The notes: generated from the letters alone by a model not told the origin. Counted from the stretch's first letter, positions 9,356 through 17,659 are shown. The stretch is 64,000 nucleotides of DNA from Bacillota bacterium (GCA_023415775.1 JAEZJM010000010.1:1-64000); one strand, 5' to 3'. Numbers and translations: made by a program.

Positions 9356-9977
9356 ATTTCAGCACTACCCTTTTCAGGAGCTGGGTGATATCTTCGCAGA
9401 TGTCGAGGGTATCCTCCAGGCTGGTGAGGATTTCCTTCCACTTGATTATCTCGATCGGGTCGCAGCCCTCGCGGAAAAGCTTGGCCATCTCCCGGCGGTA
9501 AAGAGTATCACCCTCCGTCTCCAGGGCCAATATCCGGTTGCAGCGGGCCTCGAGCTTAAGATGCTGCTTCTTCAGCTCGCTCAGGTAGTTGATGCATTTG
9601 ACCACCTGGATGATGCTGGTGTGGACGAGGGAAACCAGTTCGCGGACCTCGGGCGAGGCGACGCCGACATTGTACATGTGCATTTTATCGACGATCCCCT
9701 TCATTGCGTCGACGAGGTCGTCCAGTTTCTGGGCTAGAGCGAAGATGTCCTCGCGGTCGAAGGGGGTTATAAACGTTTTATGGAGCTTTTTGAGGATTTT
9801 CTCCACCAACTCGTCGGCTTCGGTTTCGAGTGTTTCCACTTCGGACAGGATATCCCCGAGCCGGTCCTGCTCCTCGAAAGCCATCACCATCGTCTCGCTC
9901 GCCTTCTTGGCGATCGCGGCGTGGTCGGCCAGAAACTCGAAAAACTTTTCTTCCTTTGGTTTCAGACGAAAGGCCAC
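9348..9977 (-). CDS. DUF47 family protein (PhoU-like regulator of Pit)
   Basis: 209 residues, all alpha-helical, beginning MAFRLKPKEEKFFEFLADHA from a GTG codon with GGGGAGGG 8 bases upstream; an upstream in-frame ATG would add 38 residues that do not resemble the family. DUF47 proteins resemble PhoU and are almost always paired with PiT transporters, as here. Probably gates or regulates phosphate uptake. The helical bundle shows acidic Glu/Asp clusters (AFEEQDRLGD, DREDIFALAQKLDDLVDAM) that in PhoU-like proteins bind metal. Confidence 0.93.
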   Translation of the reverse strand: MAFRLKPKEEKFFEFLADHAAIAKKASETMVMAFEEQDRLGDILSEVETLETEADELVEKILKKLHKTFITPFDREDIFALAQKLDDLVDAMKGIVDKMHMYNVGVASPEVRELVSLVHTSIIQVVKCINYLSELKKQHLKLEARCNRILALETEGDTLYRREMAKLFREGCDPIEIIKWKEILTSLEDTLDICEDITQLLKRVVLKYA

Positions 9978-10013
9978 GGTGAGTCCCTCCCCGGAAGATT
10001 CTTGAACACTTTG

Positions 10014-10019
10014 ATTATA
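10014..10019 (-). promoter_or_regulatory. -10 box of the DUF47-pit operon
   Basis: TATAAT on the minus strand 37 bp above the GTG start; the matching -35 (TTATAA, 17-bp spacer) is weak. Confidence 0.5.
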
Positions 10020-10275
10020 GCATATACTTGTGTACATTATAAGAGTGCCGTCGGAAGGCGGAATAATCGGATAAATTTGGATTTCCCCCATGCGCTGTGC
10101 GGGTTATCCTGCAGAAAAATGATATCCATCCCAAGCGGCGAAGTAAACTTGCCACGGGTCAGGCACCGGCGGCGCCAAAAGCGATACGATCCTCGTTCCC
10201 GGCTTAGTGTACCCGCAGGAATCGGAATTAGTGCCTGGCAATTCTTTGACGCAAAGACACCGCTGCGGCTGGTGC

Positions 10276-10715
10276 GAATACTCGCCCGCCCGTTACCGCG
10301 GCCGCATGATCGTATTCCTTGAGAGCGCCTGGGCTATCGGTTGGCTGGCCGCCGCCATAATAGCCTATTATATTATTCCCAAACACGGATGGCAGATAGC
10401 CTTCTATATCGGTTCGCTGCCGGCGATATTGGTCTTCTATCTGCGGCGGATGGTCCCCGGGTCGGTCCTCTACCTAGTAGACAAAGGCCGTTACCAGGAA
10501 GCTCACGAGCAGATCGCCGCCCCCAAGGTCAAATTCGCTTCGCCAAACTATGGAAGGGCCAACATCTGCGCCGCACCGTCTGCCTCTTGACCGGCCCGGA
10601 CAAATTCGCCCTCGTATACACCATCTTCACGAGCGTCCTGCTCGTCATCGCCCTAAACGTCTTCGTCCTTGGCGGAGAAACGATGCGCAAATCGCTTGAC
10701 GAACTCAACCGCTGA
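10276..10715 (+). pseudogene. MFS transporter remnant (frameshifted, internal deletion)
   Basis: Two pieces of a sugar/metabolite MFS transporter. The first frame reads YRGRMIVFLESAWAIGWLAA... to VPGSVLYLVDKGRYQEAHE, matching transmembrane helices 4-6 and the loop motif normally VPESPRYL; the loop is degraded. Near 10540 the homology slips one frame (KLWKGQHLRRTV) and jumps to the last helix, ending VFVLGGETMRKSLDELNR, the usual C-terminus of the family. Helices 1-3 and 7-11 are missing and there is no ribosome site. A dead gene; the intact relative's substrate cannot be told. Confidence 0.75.
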
Positions 10716-10740
10716 ATTGGCCGCTGCCGCAGGAAGCAAG

Positions 10741-10860
10741 ATGGTCGCTCTGGATAACGAAAACCGCCTCATCGTCATTAAAGGCGCCGGCGACCTGGCC
10801 GCTGGCGTCGCCCACCGCCTGTTCCGCAACGGCCTCGCCGTCACCGCCGCCGAACGAGAT
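10741..10860 (+). pseudogene. YqeB/EF2563-type selenium-dependent molybdenum hydroxylase accessory gene, N-terminal fragment
   Basis: About 40 residues including LIVIKGAGDLAAGVAHRLFRNG, which matches the N-terminal nucleotide-binding loop of the EF2563/YqeB family, normally about 260 residues. The homology stops abruptly at about 10855 and is followed by unrelated promoter sequence. That family is tied to selenium-dependent molybdenum hydroxylases, so this relic hints that such a system was once complete near here; a molybdenum hydroxylase operon survives at 23.4 kb. Confidence 0.6.
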
Positions 10861-10918
10861 TTTCGTCCGTGTTTTCCATCTCTGACAAGCTTCTGACAAA
10901 AACCTGTCTTATTTTCAA

Positions 10919-10948
10919 TTGCCCGGCGGCCGGCGAATAAGATATAAT
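10919..10948 (+). promoter_or_regulatory. sigma-A-type promoter of the GpgS-like gene
   Basis: TTGCCC, 18-bp spacer, TATAAT, about 90 bp upstream of the start codon. Confidence 0.6.
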
Positions 10949-10984
10949 AATAGTAAGAATAATATACCAGTTGCTTTAGGAGGG

Positions 10985-11006
10985 GTCTGTCAGCGACAGA
11001 CTTTTT
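10985..11006 (+). terminator. hairpin plus T-run in the leader of the GpgS-like gene (possible attenuator)
   Basis: GTCTGTC, AGC loop, GACAGAC followed by TTTTT, placed between the promoter and the ribosome site (GGGGG before ATG 11034). It has terminator form and would stop most leader transcripts unless an alternative fold or factor intervenes. Confidence 0.6.
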
Positions 11007-11033
11007 ATGTTCAGCAGCAGATAGGGGGACGAT

Positions 11034-12458
11034 ATGAAAACAGGGGTGCCTTACTGGCCCGAGAGCCGGACCTCGAACGCGAACTGCCGGATTGTCGTCC
11101 GCAGCTTCGCCGACCGGGGCAGCCTGTATGACGACCGCGACGACATCGTCGTCCTCACCGACGGCTGGGTGGAGGGGGCCGCCGCGGCCGTGCTGCGCGG
11201 CGGCATCAACGCCGGCGCCGTCCTCGACGTGCTGGCGTGTGCCGGCGTCAGCCAGCTCAAGGTGTTGCACCTCGAAGAGAAGCTGCCCCAGCTTGAGGAT
11301 ATCTTTCTCTCCTCGGTGGTGGCCCGCGCCCACGACATGTTCGACAACGTCAGCATCAACTGGCGCCGCGAGGCGACGGTGTTCGACCTCATCAAAGCCG
11401 TCGGCGCCGAGCAAAGTATGCTGTTCTTCGGCGCGCCGCTGGCCGATTCGGAGATAATGCCCTTCTACAGCGCCATCAAGGAAGTCTACCAGGGCAGTGT
11501 GACCGTCGTCCGCGGCCCCTTTCACGACCTCGAATTCGCCGAGGGCGACGAAATCTACCGCTGGGTTCGGGAGCGGACCTTCGAGGCCGGCGACTTCTCC
11601 CTGCCGGCCGTAATGCGCGGCGGCAAGCGCAAACGGGGCCACAAGGTGGCGATTATCCTCCCCAGCCTCAACGAAGAGAGGACGGTCGGCCAGGTCATCG
11701 AAACGGCGCTCGAAGTCAAGACCGCCGGTGTGGCCGACGAAGTCATCCTCGTCGACTCCGCCTCGACCGACAACACCGTGGCGATCGCCAAATCCTACGG
11801 CATCCCCGTCTTCCTTCATCCCGAGATCGCCCCCGAGCTCGGCAGCCATCGCGGCAAAGGGGAGGCGATGTTCAAGAGCGCCTTCGTCACCGACGCCGAC
11901 ATCCTCGCCTGGGTGGATACCGACATCGAAAATATCACCCCGCGCTTCTTCTACGGCCTGCTCGGCCCCATCCTCACCAACCCCGACATCCGCTTCGTCA
12001 AAGGCTACTTCACGCGGCCGGTGCGGGTCGAGGCATCCGGCCTCGAGCTCGGCGGCGGCCGGGTAACGGAAATCCTCGCCCGCCCATGGTTCAACACCTA
12101 CATGCCGACCCTGTCGGGCTACATCCAGCCGCTCGCCGGCACGGTGGCCATCTGCCGCGAAGACATGCTCAAAATGCGCATACCCGCCAACTACGGCGTG
12201 GAGGTGGCGATGCTCATCCAGGCGGTGGCTAACGCCGGCCTGTGGTCCACTTGCCAGGTCAACCTCGGCGAAGTCATCCACCGTTCCAAGGATGTAGCCG
12301 GCCTTAGCGAGATGGCCTTCCAGATCCTCCAGGTGCTGAGCGAATTCGAAAGCGGCGCCAGCCGCGAGAATCTCCTGCGGCGCGTCTACTCCGCCCAGGG
12401 GCACTTCGAGATCGGCATCAAAAAATTCGCCACCATCTGGCGGGGCTATCGAAAATAA
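11034..12458 (+). CDS. gpgS: glucosyl-3-phosphoglycerate synthase-like glycosyltransferase with N-terminal extension
   Basis: 474 residues. Residues about 200-474 form a GT-A fold: nucleotide-sugar loop VAIILPSLNEERTVG, EVILVDSASTDNT, and metal-binding WVDTDIENI (DxD), then the acceptor-loop region HRGKGEAMFKS. The closest known role is transfer of glucose from an NDP-glucose to 3-phosphoglycerate, first step of glucosylglycerate or methylglucose lipopolysaccharide synthesis. The first 200 residues (DIVVLTDGWVEGAAAAVLRGG...) form a separate domain I do not recognise. No GpgP phosphatase gene is adjacent, although a HAD phosphatase occurs at 45 kb. Transcribed alone behind a hairpin-bearing leader. 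Confidence 0.8.
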   Translation: MKTGVPYWPESRTSNANCRIVVRSFADRGSLYDDRDDIVVLTDGWVEGAAAAVLRGGINAGAVLDVLACAGVSQLKVLHLEEKLPQLEDIFLSSVVARAHDMFDNVSINWRREATVFDLIKAVGAEQSMLFFGAPLADSEIMPFYSAIKEVYQGSVTVVRGPFHDLEFAEGDEIYRWVRERTFEAGDFSLPAVMRGGKRKRGHKVAIILPSLNEERTVGQVIETALEVKTAGVADEVILVDSASTDNTVAIAKSYGIPVFLHPEIAPELGSHRGKGEAMFKSAFVTDADILAWVDTDIENITPRFFYGLLGPILTNPDIRFVKGYFTRPVRVEASGLELGGGRVTEILARPWFNTYMPTLSGYIQPLAGTVAICREDMLKMRIPANYGVEVAMLIQAVANAGLWSTCQVNLGEVIHRSKDVAGLSEMAFQILQVLSEFESGASRENLLRRVYSAQGHFEIGIKKFATIWRGYRK

Positions 12459-12470
12459 ATTGCTTAGATA

Positions 12471-12500
12471 TTGACAGCATCTTTTGCCGCGTGCTATCAT
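12471..12500 (+). promoter_or_regulatory. sigma-A promoter for the S-box transcript
   Basis: TTGACA, 18-bp spacer, TATCAT, ending 21 bp before the SAM-I aptamer. Confidence 0.8.
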
Positions 12501-12521
12501 TAAGCCAATTTAATACTCTTG

Positions 12522-12623
12522 CTCTTATCGAGAGTGGTCGAGGGACTGGCCCGATGACACCACGGCAACCGGCGCTACGGCGCAAGGTGCCAAATCCAGC
12601 AGGCATTGCCTGACAGATGAGAG
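12522..12623 (+). ncRNA. SAM-I (S-box) riboswitch aptamer
   Basis: All core S-box elements are visible: P1 arms CTCTTATC and GATGAGAG (8 bp), the AGAGTGGTCGAGGGACTGG segment, CCGATGACACC, the conserved CGGCAACC, and AAGGTGCCAAATCC with the P4 hairpin closing at ACAGATGAGAG. Known family behaviour: SAM binding stabilises P1 and lets the downstream terminator form. It controls metX-metY. Confidence 0.97.
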
Positions 12624-12646
12624 GGAAGGTTACGCTTGTGTCGTTT

Positions 12647-12674
12647 AACTCCTTTCCTCGGGAAGGAGTTTTTT
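12647..12674 (+). terminator. S-box expression-platform terminator
   Basis: AACTCCTT arm, short loop, AAGGAGTT and T6, 23 bp after the aptamer and 45 bp before metX; expected to form when SAM is abundant. Confidence 0.88.
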
Positions 12675-12718
12675 GTTTTCTCTCATCGCTACTTTATCGC
12701 AGCAACGGAGGGTTCAAG

Positions 12719-13924
12719 ATGCAGACCAGTTACCCGCAGACCTTTTTCCCCAGCATGAAATACCGACCCTACATGAAATTCGCCACCGTGGCCACCCCCG
12801 AGCGGCCGCTCGCGCTCGTACTCGGCGGCGCCCTCGCCGAAGTGACGGTGGCCTACGAAACCTACGGCGCCCTTTCCCCCGACAAAGACAACGTCGTGCT
12901 TGTCTGCCACGCCCTCACCGGCGACAGCCACTGCGCCGCCCATAACGACAACGACGAGGCAGGCTGGTGGGACCTCCTCGTAGGCCCCGGCCGCCCCATC
13001 GACACCGACCGCTTCTTCGTCATCTGCGCCAACGTCCTCGGCGGCTGCCAGGGCACCACCGGCCCCGCCTCGCCCGACCCGGCCACCGGCCGGCCCTACG
13101 GCGCCTCCTTCCCCGCGGTGACCATCCGCGACATGGTCCGTGTCCAGAAGCGGCTCCTCGAAGCCTTGGGCATCAACCGCCTCTCGCTGGTCATCGGCGG
13201 CTCGATGGGCGGCGCCCAGGCGCTGGAGTGGGCAGTCACCTACCCCGGCTTCGCCGAAGCCGTCGCCGCCCTGGCCGCGCCCGGCTACGCCTCGGCCCAG
13301 GCCATCGCTTACAACCGCGTCGGCCGCCAGGCCGTGTTGCTCGACCCCGAATGGCGGGGCGGCGACTACTACGGCGGCCCAGGTCCCGTCCAGGGCCTGG
13401 CGCTCGCCCGCGGCGTCGGCATGATAACCTACCAGAGCGAACCCTCCATGGCCGCCAAATTCGCCCGCAAGACGCGCAACGGGCAATTCGAGGTCGAGAA
13501 CTACCTCGACTACCAGGGCCAGTGCCTGGTGCAGCGCTTCGACGCCAACTCCTACCTCTGCCTGCTGCGGGCCCTCGATCTCTACGACCTGGGAATGGGC
13601 CACGCCTCCTACCGGGCGGCCCTTGCCCGCATCGAATCCAGGGTGCTGGTGGCCGGGGTAACCTCGGACATCCTCTACCCCGCCTACCAGCAGATCGAAC
13701 TCGTAGAAACACTGAAAAGCCTCGGTGTGCGGGCGGAATACGCCGAAGTAGACAGTCCCCACGGTCACGACGGCTTCCTGATCGACTTCGACCTCCTCAA
13801 ACCCATCATGCGCGAATTCGTCGGCACCGCCCTGCCGGTGCGAATGCCCTGGCTGTCGTCCATCTTCCGCGCTCCGCGGCTGGCCTACTTCGGCGCCCGC
13901 CTCGTCGCGGAAACCTACCCCTGA
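12719..13924 (+). CDS. metX: homoserine O-acetyltransferase
   Basis: 401 residues, alpha/beta hydrolase fold. Nucleophile Ser in GGSMGGAQALEW (about residue 160); the C-terminal acid/base pair is seen in ...SDILYPAYQ and DSPHGHDGFL. HALTGDSH near residue 60 is the MetX oxyanion signature. Transfers acetyl from acetyl-CoA to homoserine. The start is the ATG giving MQTSYPQTFF, with GGAGGG upstream; the longer frame begins inside the riboswitch and is not a gene. Controlled by the S-box and co-transcribed with metY 43 bp downstream. Confidence 0.96.
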   Translation: MQTSYPQTFFPSMKYRPYMKFATVATPERPLALVLGGALAEVTVAYETYGALSPDKDNVVLVCHALTGDSHCAAHNDNDEAGWWDLLVGPGRPIDTDRFFVICANVLGGCQGTTGPASPDPATGRPYGASFPAVTIRDMVRVQKRLLEALGINRLSLVIGGSMGGAQALEWAVTYPGFAEAVAALAAPGYASAQAIAYNRVGRQAVLLDPEWRGGDYYGGPGPVQGLALARGVGMITYQSEPSMAAKFARKTRNGQFEVENYLDYQGQCLVQRFDANSYLCLLRALDLYDLGMGHASYRAALARIESRVLVAGVTSDILYPAYQQIELVETLKSLGVRAEYAEVDSPHGHDGFLIDFDLLKPIMREFVGTALPVRMPWLSSIFRAPRLAYFGARLVAETYP

Positions 13925-13967
13925 TACCCGGCAACCCCATAAATCATTATATTAGGAGGAACCGACA

Positions 13968-15257
13968 ATGACCTTACCCGCCGATCTCCGCTTCGACAGC
14001 CTCACCGTCCACGCCGGCCAGGAGCCCGACCCCGCCACCGGCTCGCGGGCGGTGCCCATCTACCAGACCACCGCCTACAACTTCCGCGACAGCGCCCACG
14101 CCGCCAACCTCTTTGCCCTCCAGGAAAGCGGCAACATCTATACGCGGATAATGAACCCCACCACCGACGTACTCGAAAAACGCATCGCCGCCCTTGAAGG
14201 CGGGGTGGGGGCGCTGGCTTTCGCTTCCGGCCACGCCGCCATCAGCGCCGCCATCTTCAACATCGCCCAGGCCGGCGACGAAATCGTCAGCTCGTCCACC
14301 CTCTACGGCGGCACATATAACATGTTCGCCTACACCCTGCCCCGGCTCGGCGTCAAAGTCACCTTCGTCGACCCGCGAGACCCCGCCAATTTCGCCACAG
14401 CCATAACCCCCAGAACCAAGGCAATCTACGCCGAAGCCATCGGCAACCCCAAGATCGACGTCCTCGATTTGGCCGCCGTCGCCGCCGTCGCCCACGCCAA
14501 CGGCCTGCCCCTCATCATCGACAGCACCTTTACCAGTCCCTACCTCTGCCGGCCGTTCGACTTCGGCGCCGACATCGTCGTCCACTCGGCCACCAAATTC
14601 ATCGGCGGCCACGGCACCTCGATGGGCGGGCTGGTCGTCGACGGCGGCAAATTCGACTGGGCCTGCGGCGGCAAATTCCCCCTTCTCAGCGACCCCGACC
14701 CCAGCTACCACGGCCTGCGCTACACCGAGGCCCTCGGGCCGCAGGCCTTCATCATCCGCCTGCGCACCCAGATCCTCCGCGACCTGGGGGCCTGCCTCAG
14801 CCCCTTCAACAGTTTCCTCCTCCTCCAGGGGCTGGAGACGCTCCACCTCCGCATGCGGCGCCACAGCGACAACGCCCTCGCCGTCGCCGAACACCTCGCT
14901 GCCCACGAGCGGGTGGCCTGGGTGAGCTATCCCGGCCTTAAAAGCCACCCTGACCACCTCAAAGCCGAAAAATATCTGCCCAAAGGCGCGGGCGCCATCC
15001 TCACCTTCGGCATCAAGGGCGGCCTTGAGGCGGGGCGGAAATTCATCGACTCCCTGCGGCTCTTCTCGCTCCTCGCCAACGTCGGCGACGCCAAATCACT
15101 CGTCATCCACCCGGCCAGCACCACCCACTCCCAGCTCACCAGCGAGCAGCGGGCCGCCGCCGGCGTGCCGGACGACATGGTGCGCCTGTCGATGGGCCTC
15201 GAAGACCCAGCCGACCTGATCGCAGATTTGGATCAAGCTTTGGCTAAGACTGTATAG
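13968..15257 (+). CDS. metY: O-acetylhomoserine sulfhydrylase (Cys/Met metabolism PLP enzyme)
   Basis: 429 residues, the usual MetY length. Starts MTLPADLRFDSLTVHAGQEPD after AGGAGG. PLP-lysine in VHSATKFIGGHGTSMGG (about residue 208) and the substrate loop YTRIMNPTTDVLEKRIAALEGG. With MetX it makes homocysteine directly from sulfide, the direct sulfhydrylation route. Second gene of the SAM-regulated operon. Confidence 0.96.
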   Translation: MTLPADLRFDSLTVHAGQEPDPATGSRAVPIYQTTAYNFRDSAHAANLFALQESGNIYTRIMNPTTDVLEKRIAALEGGVGALAFASGHAAISAAIFNIAQAGDEIVSSSTLYGGTYNMFAYTLPRLGVKVTFVDPRDPANFATAITPRTKAIYAEAIGNPKIDVLDLAAVAAVAHANGLPLIIDSTFTSPYLCRPFDFGADIVVHSATKFIGGHGTSMGGLVVDGGKFDWACGGKFPLLSDPDPSYHGLRYTEALGPQAFIIRLRTQILRDLGACLSPFNSFLLLQGLETLHLRMRRHSDNALAVAEHLAAHERVAWVSYPGLKSHPDHLKAEKYLPKGAGAILTFGIKGGLEAGRKFIDSLRLFSLLANVGDAKSLVIHPASTTHSQLTSEQRAAAGVPDDMVRLSMGLEDPADLIADLDQALAKTV

Positions 15258-15258
15258 C

Positions 15259-15288
15259 AAAAGTCCCCGCTCTATGCGGGGACTTTTT
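15259..15288 (+). terminator. intrinsic terminator of metXY
   Basis: AAAGTCCCCGC, 5-base loop, GCGGGGACTTTTT immediately after the metY stop. Confidence 0.93.
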
Positions 15289-15312
15289 GTACAGTGTCGG
15301 CCGCCCAGCAGC

Positions 15313-15430
15313 GCCCATCTGCGGCGTTGTTCCTGCGGGCGCTCGCTTGCCGTACTTCCGTGTGCTGTCTGCGCCCGCGTCCTCGGAGCCGCCTTGCATC
15401 TGGGCACTTCTGAACGGCCGCGGCGATTCA
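15313..15430. repeat. dispersed palindromic repeat, copy R1
   Basis: Begins GCCCATCTGCGGCGTTG and ends GCATCTGGGCACTTCTGAACGG; the interior contains several short GC-rich inverted repeats. About 118 bp, the most diverged in its centre. Same family as R2-R5 (17865, 32836, 42059, 59240). Lies between the metY terminator and the FRG gene. Encodes nothing convincing. Confidence 0.75.
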
Positions 15431-15517
15431 TAGAAGGACGGGGGGAGAGGATCATAAAGGAAAATATTGCTATTTTGGCGAAAATGGGTAACAATAACCG
15501 GCGGGAGATGATGAACG

Positions 15518-16288
15518 ATGAGCGATGCGTGGCAAGAATTCCTCCAGGCCGTGCAGACGGCGACCAAAGGAGTGCCATACCCCTTTTACCGCGGCTGCCC
15601 CAGCGCGTGCCACACCCTGCTGCCCAGCCTCTTCCGGGTCAGGCGCAAACGCTACACCGAGTGCAACGTCTTCTTCGACTTCTTCTCGTTCGCCAAGCCG
15701 CTCGTAAACACCCAGACGCTCAAACCGATCGAGACCCTCTTCGAGATGCGGCACGCCGGCATCCCCACGCGCCTGCTCGACTGGACGACCACCTTCGCCG
15801 TCGCCCTGTACTTCGCCGTGAGCGGCAAGCCCGACACGCCCTGCATCTGGGTTCTCGAGCCCGACAACCTCAACTGCAAGACCACCGGCCACGGCCTGCT
15901 CGTGCAGTCCGACGCCGTCGACTACGATCACGAGCACGAGAAGGTGCTCTACCTGGGCAAAAAGCTCCAGCACCCGCTCGCCATCTTCCCCACCATGCAA
16001 AACCCCCGCATCTTCGCCCAGAAGGGCCACTTCACCATCCACGGCGCCATCGAAAAGCCCCTCGAAGACATCTGCCCCGACTGCGTCACCCAGATACCCC
16101 TGCCAGCCGCCGCGATTCCCGAGGCGCGCGCCTTTCTCCACCTCGCCGGGCTTAACGAATACAGCGTCTTCCCCGATATCGACGGCCTTGCCAGGTACCT
16201 TACCAAGGAGCACGGCCTCGACCGCCGCAAGCGGGTCGCCGCCGTCAAAGCGGCGAAAATCCGTCAGGCCCCGTCGGTCCCGATATAA
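15518..16288 (+). CDS. FRG domain-containing protein
   Basis: 256 residues. The name-giving motif is seen as YPFYRGCPSACHTLLPSLFR near residue 22, followed by the MRHAGIPTRLLDWTTTFAVALYFAV block typical of FRG domains. No signal peptide, membrane helix or second domain. FRG proteins are of unknown biochemical function and often occur near mobile or defence genes, but the neighbours here are metabolic. Its last 25 bases overlap the end of the convergent DUF1653 gene. Confidence 0.85.
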   Translation: MSDAWQEFLQAVQTATKGVPYPFYRGCPSACHTLLPSLFRVRRKRYTECNVFFDFFSFAKPLVNTQTLKPIETLFEMRHAGIPTRLLDWTTTFAVALYFAVSGKPDTPCIWVLEPDNLNCKTTGHGLLVQSDAVDYDHEHEKVLYLGKKLQHPLAIFPTMQNPRIFAQKGHFTIHGAIEKPLEDICPDCVTQIPLPAAAIPEARAFLHLAGLNEYSVFPDIDGLARYLTKEHGLDRRKRVAAVKAAKIRQAPSVPI

Positions 16289-16500
16289 GCGAAGCGCGCC
16301 TTCTCCTCGCCGCCGACGGTCACCGTCTCGAGAAACATCGCCCGCGGCCTTACCCACAGGCCGCGCTCGCCGTACAGCGCTTGGTAGACGACCAGCCGCT
16401 CCAGCGTCTCGCTGTGGGTAGCCTCGCCTATCACCCGGTACATATTCCCCTTGTAATGGCGGTACACTCCCGGGATCACAAGGCTCTCTCCTTCACCCAT
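16264..16500 (-). CDS. DUF1653 family protein
   Basis: 78 residues, PGVYRHYKGNMYRVIGEATHSETLERLVVYQ being the usual DUF1653 core (quoted in part). Small beta-rich cytoplasmic protein of unknown function. Converges on and overlaps the FRG gene by 25 bp, so the two 3' ends would form antisense pairing. Confidence 0.85.
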   Translation of the reverse strand: MGEGESLVIPGVYRHYKGNMYRVIGEATHSETLERLVVYQALYGERGLWVRPRAMFLETVTVGGEEKARFAYIGTDGA

Positions 16501-16582
16501 CGTAAAATGCCTCCTGCCTTCGTATTGCTCCTATTATCTTTACCGCAACGGCAACTAAATCCTTTATCGGCACCCAAAAAGA

Positions 16583-16604
16583 AAACCCGCCTTTCGGCGG
16601 GTTT
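16583..16604 (-). terminator. intrinsic terminator of bioB
   Basis: AAACCCGCC / GGCGGGTTT stem with a T-rich tail on the minus strand, about 57 bp past the bioB stop. Confidence 0.82.
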
Positions 16605-16660
16605 ATTAGCACGGTCGCCGCCGCCCCAATAGTTGGCGGCAACCGCGAAACGGAGGCTGA

Positions 16661-17659
16661 TTAAGAGCTGTCCCTGGAGGACAACGGTCTCAGGCCGAGG
16701 CCGCGGGCGGCGGCGATGTCGCGGTCGGCGCCGCGGCCGGCGGTCGTGAGGTAATTGCCGATGAGCATGCCGTTGACGCCGGCCAGCAGGCCGAGCGGCA
16801 CGAGATCGCCGAGCGCTTTCTCCCGGCCGCCGGCATAGCGGATCGTCTTGGCGGGGAGGAGGAGACGGAAAATGGCCAGCGTCTGGAAAATCTCCAGCGT
16901 CGGCAGCGGCGGCTGTTCCTCAAGGGCGGTGCCGGGCACAGGGTTCAATATGTTGACGGGAACCGAATCGACAGCCAGTTCCCTGAGGGTAAAGGCCAGC
17001 TCGACGCGTTGGCGCCAGCTCTCGCCCATGCCGATGATGCCCCCCGAGCACACCTCCAGCCCGGCCGCCTTAGCCCGCTTCACCGTGTCCACCCGCTCCT
17101 GCCAGGAGTGGGTGGTGCAGATCGCAGGATAGTGGCTTTCCGCCGTCTCCAGGTTGTGGTGGTAGCGGGTGACTCCGGCAGCCTTCAGTGCGGCGAAGTG
17201 ACTGGCGTCGAGCACTCCCAGCGAACAGCAGGGGATCACCGCCGTCTCTTGTTTGATCAGTTTTATCGCCGCCAGCACGCGGGGGAAATCGTCGTCATCC
17301 TGCATGCCCGCCCCCGCGGTGACGATCGAAAAACGCCGCGCGCCGTCGCGCTCGGCCGTTTTCGCCGCCGCCAGCAGCGCCGCCTCGTCCAGGAGGGGAT
17401 GGATGGCGATAGCCGCCTGATGGTGGGCCGACTGGGCGCAAAACCGACAATCCTCCGAACAGTTGCCGGAGCGGGCGTTGACGATCTCGCAGGTATCGAC
17501 GGCATCGCCGCAGAACTCGGCGCGCACCTTGTTGGCCGTCGCCATCAGCAGCGGGACGTCGGCCGCGCTGATTCGGGTGAGGGCCATCGCCTCGGAAAAG
17601 CTCAACGCCGCGCCGCTCAGCACCTTCGCGCCCAGGGCGGTTATCGGAGGGATACTCAT
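16661..17659 (-). CDS. bioB: biotin synthase
   Basis: 332 residues, radical-SAM enzyme converting dethiobiotin to biotin. The 4Fe-4S motif CxxxCxxC appears as NCSEDCRFCAQSAHH (about residues 53-67); further family blocks are YHHNLETAESHYP and CSGGIIGMGE. The start was placed at the second ATG (MSIPPITALG) because AAGGAG sits 7 bases upstream; the first in-frame ATG lies within the BirA operator. No other bio genes adjoin it, so it is a single-gene biotin-regulated unit. Confidence 0.96.
   Translation of the reverse strand: MSIPPITALGAKVLSGAALSFSEAMALTRISAADVPLLMATANKVRAEFCGDAVDTCEIVNARSGNCSEDCRFCAQSAHHQAAIAIHPLLDEAALLAAAKTAERDGARRFSIVTAGAGMQDDDDFPRVLAAIKLIKQETAVIPCCSLGVLDASHFAALKAAGVTRYHHNLETAESHYPAICTTHSWQERVDTVKRAKAAGLEVCSGGIIGMGESWRQRVELAFTLRELAVDSVPVNILNPVPGTALEEQPPLPTLEIFQTLAIFRLLLPAKTIRYAGGREKALGDLVPLGLLAGVNGMLIGNYLTTAGRGADRDIAAARGLGLRPLSSRDSS

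Noticed and set aside
9978..10275. Extension of the degraded locus towards the DUF47 gene (frame reading SGTGGAKSDTILVPGLVYPQ)
   Set aside because: Open for some distance but I could not match it to a family, so it was left unassigned.
10653..12500. 615-codon open frame on the minus strand opposite the GpgS-like gene
   Set aside because: It is the complement of a clearly coding glycosyltransferase, rich in odd Gly/Asp/Val runs, with no ribosome site; a high-GC antisense artefact. The same holds for similar frames opposite bioB, metX, the molybdenum hydroxylase, the permease and TolC.
12617..12718. N-terminal extension of metX
   Set aside because: The extra 34 codons lie in the riboswitch P1 arm and its terminator.
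15274..15517. Reading frames across R1 and similar ones in R2 and R4
   Set aside because: They translate the dispersed repeat; the same peptide pieces recur in different contexts, no ribosome sites.
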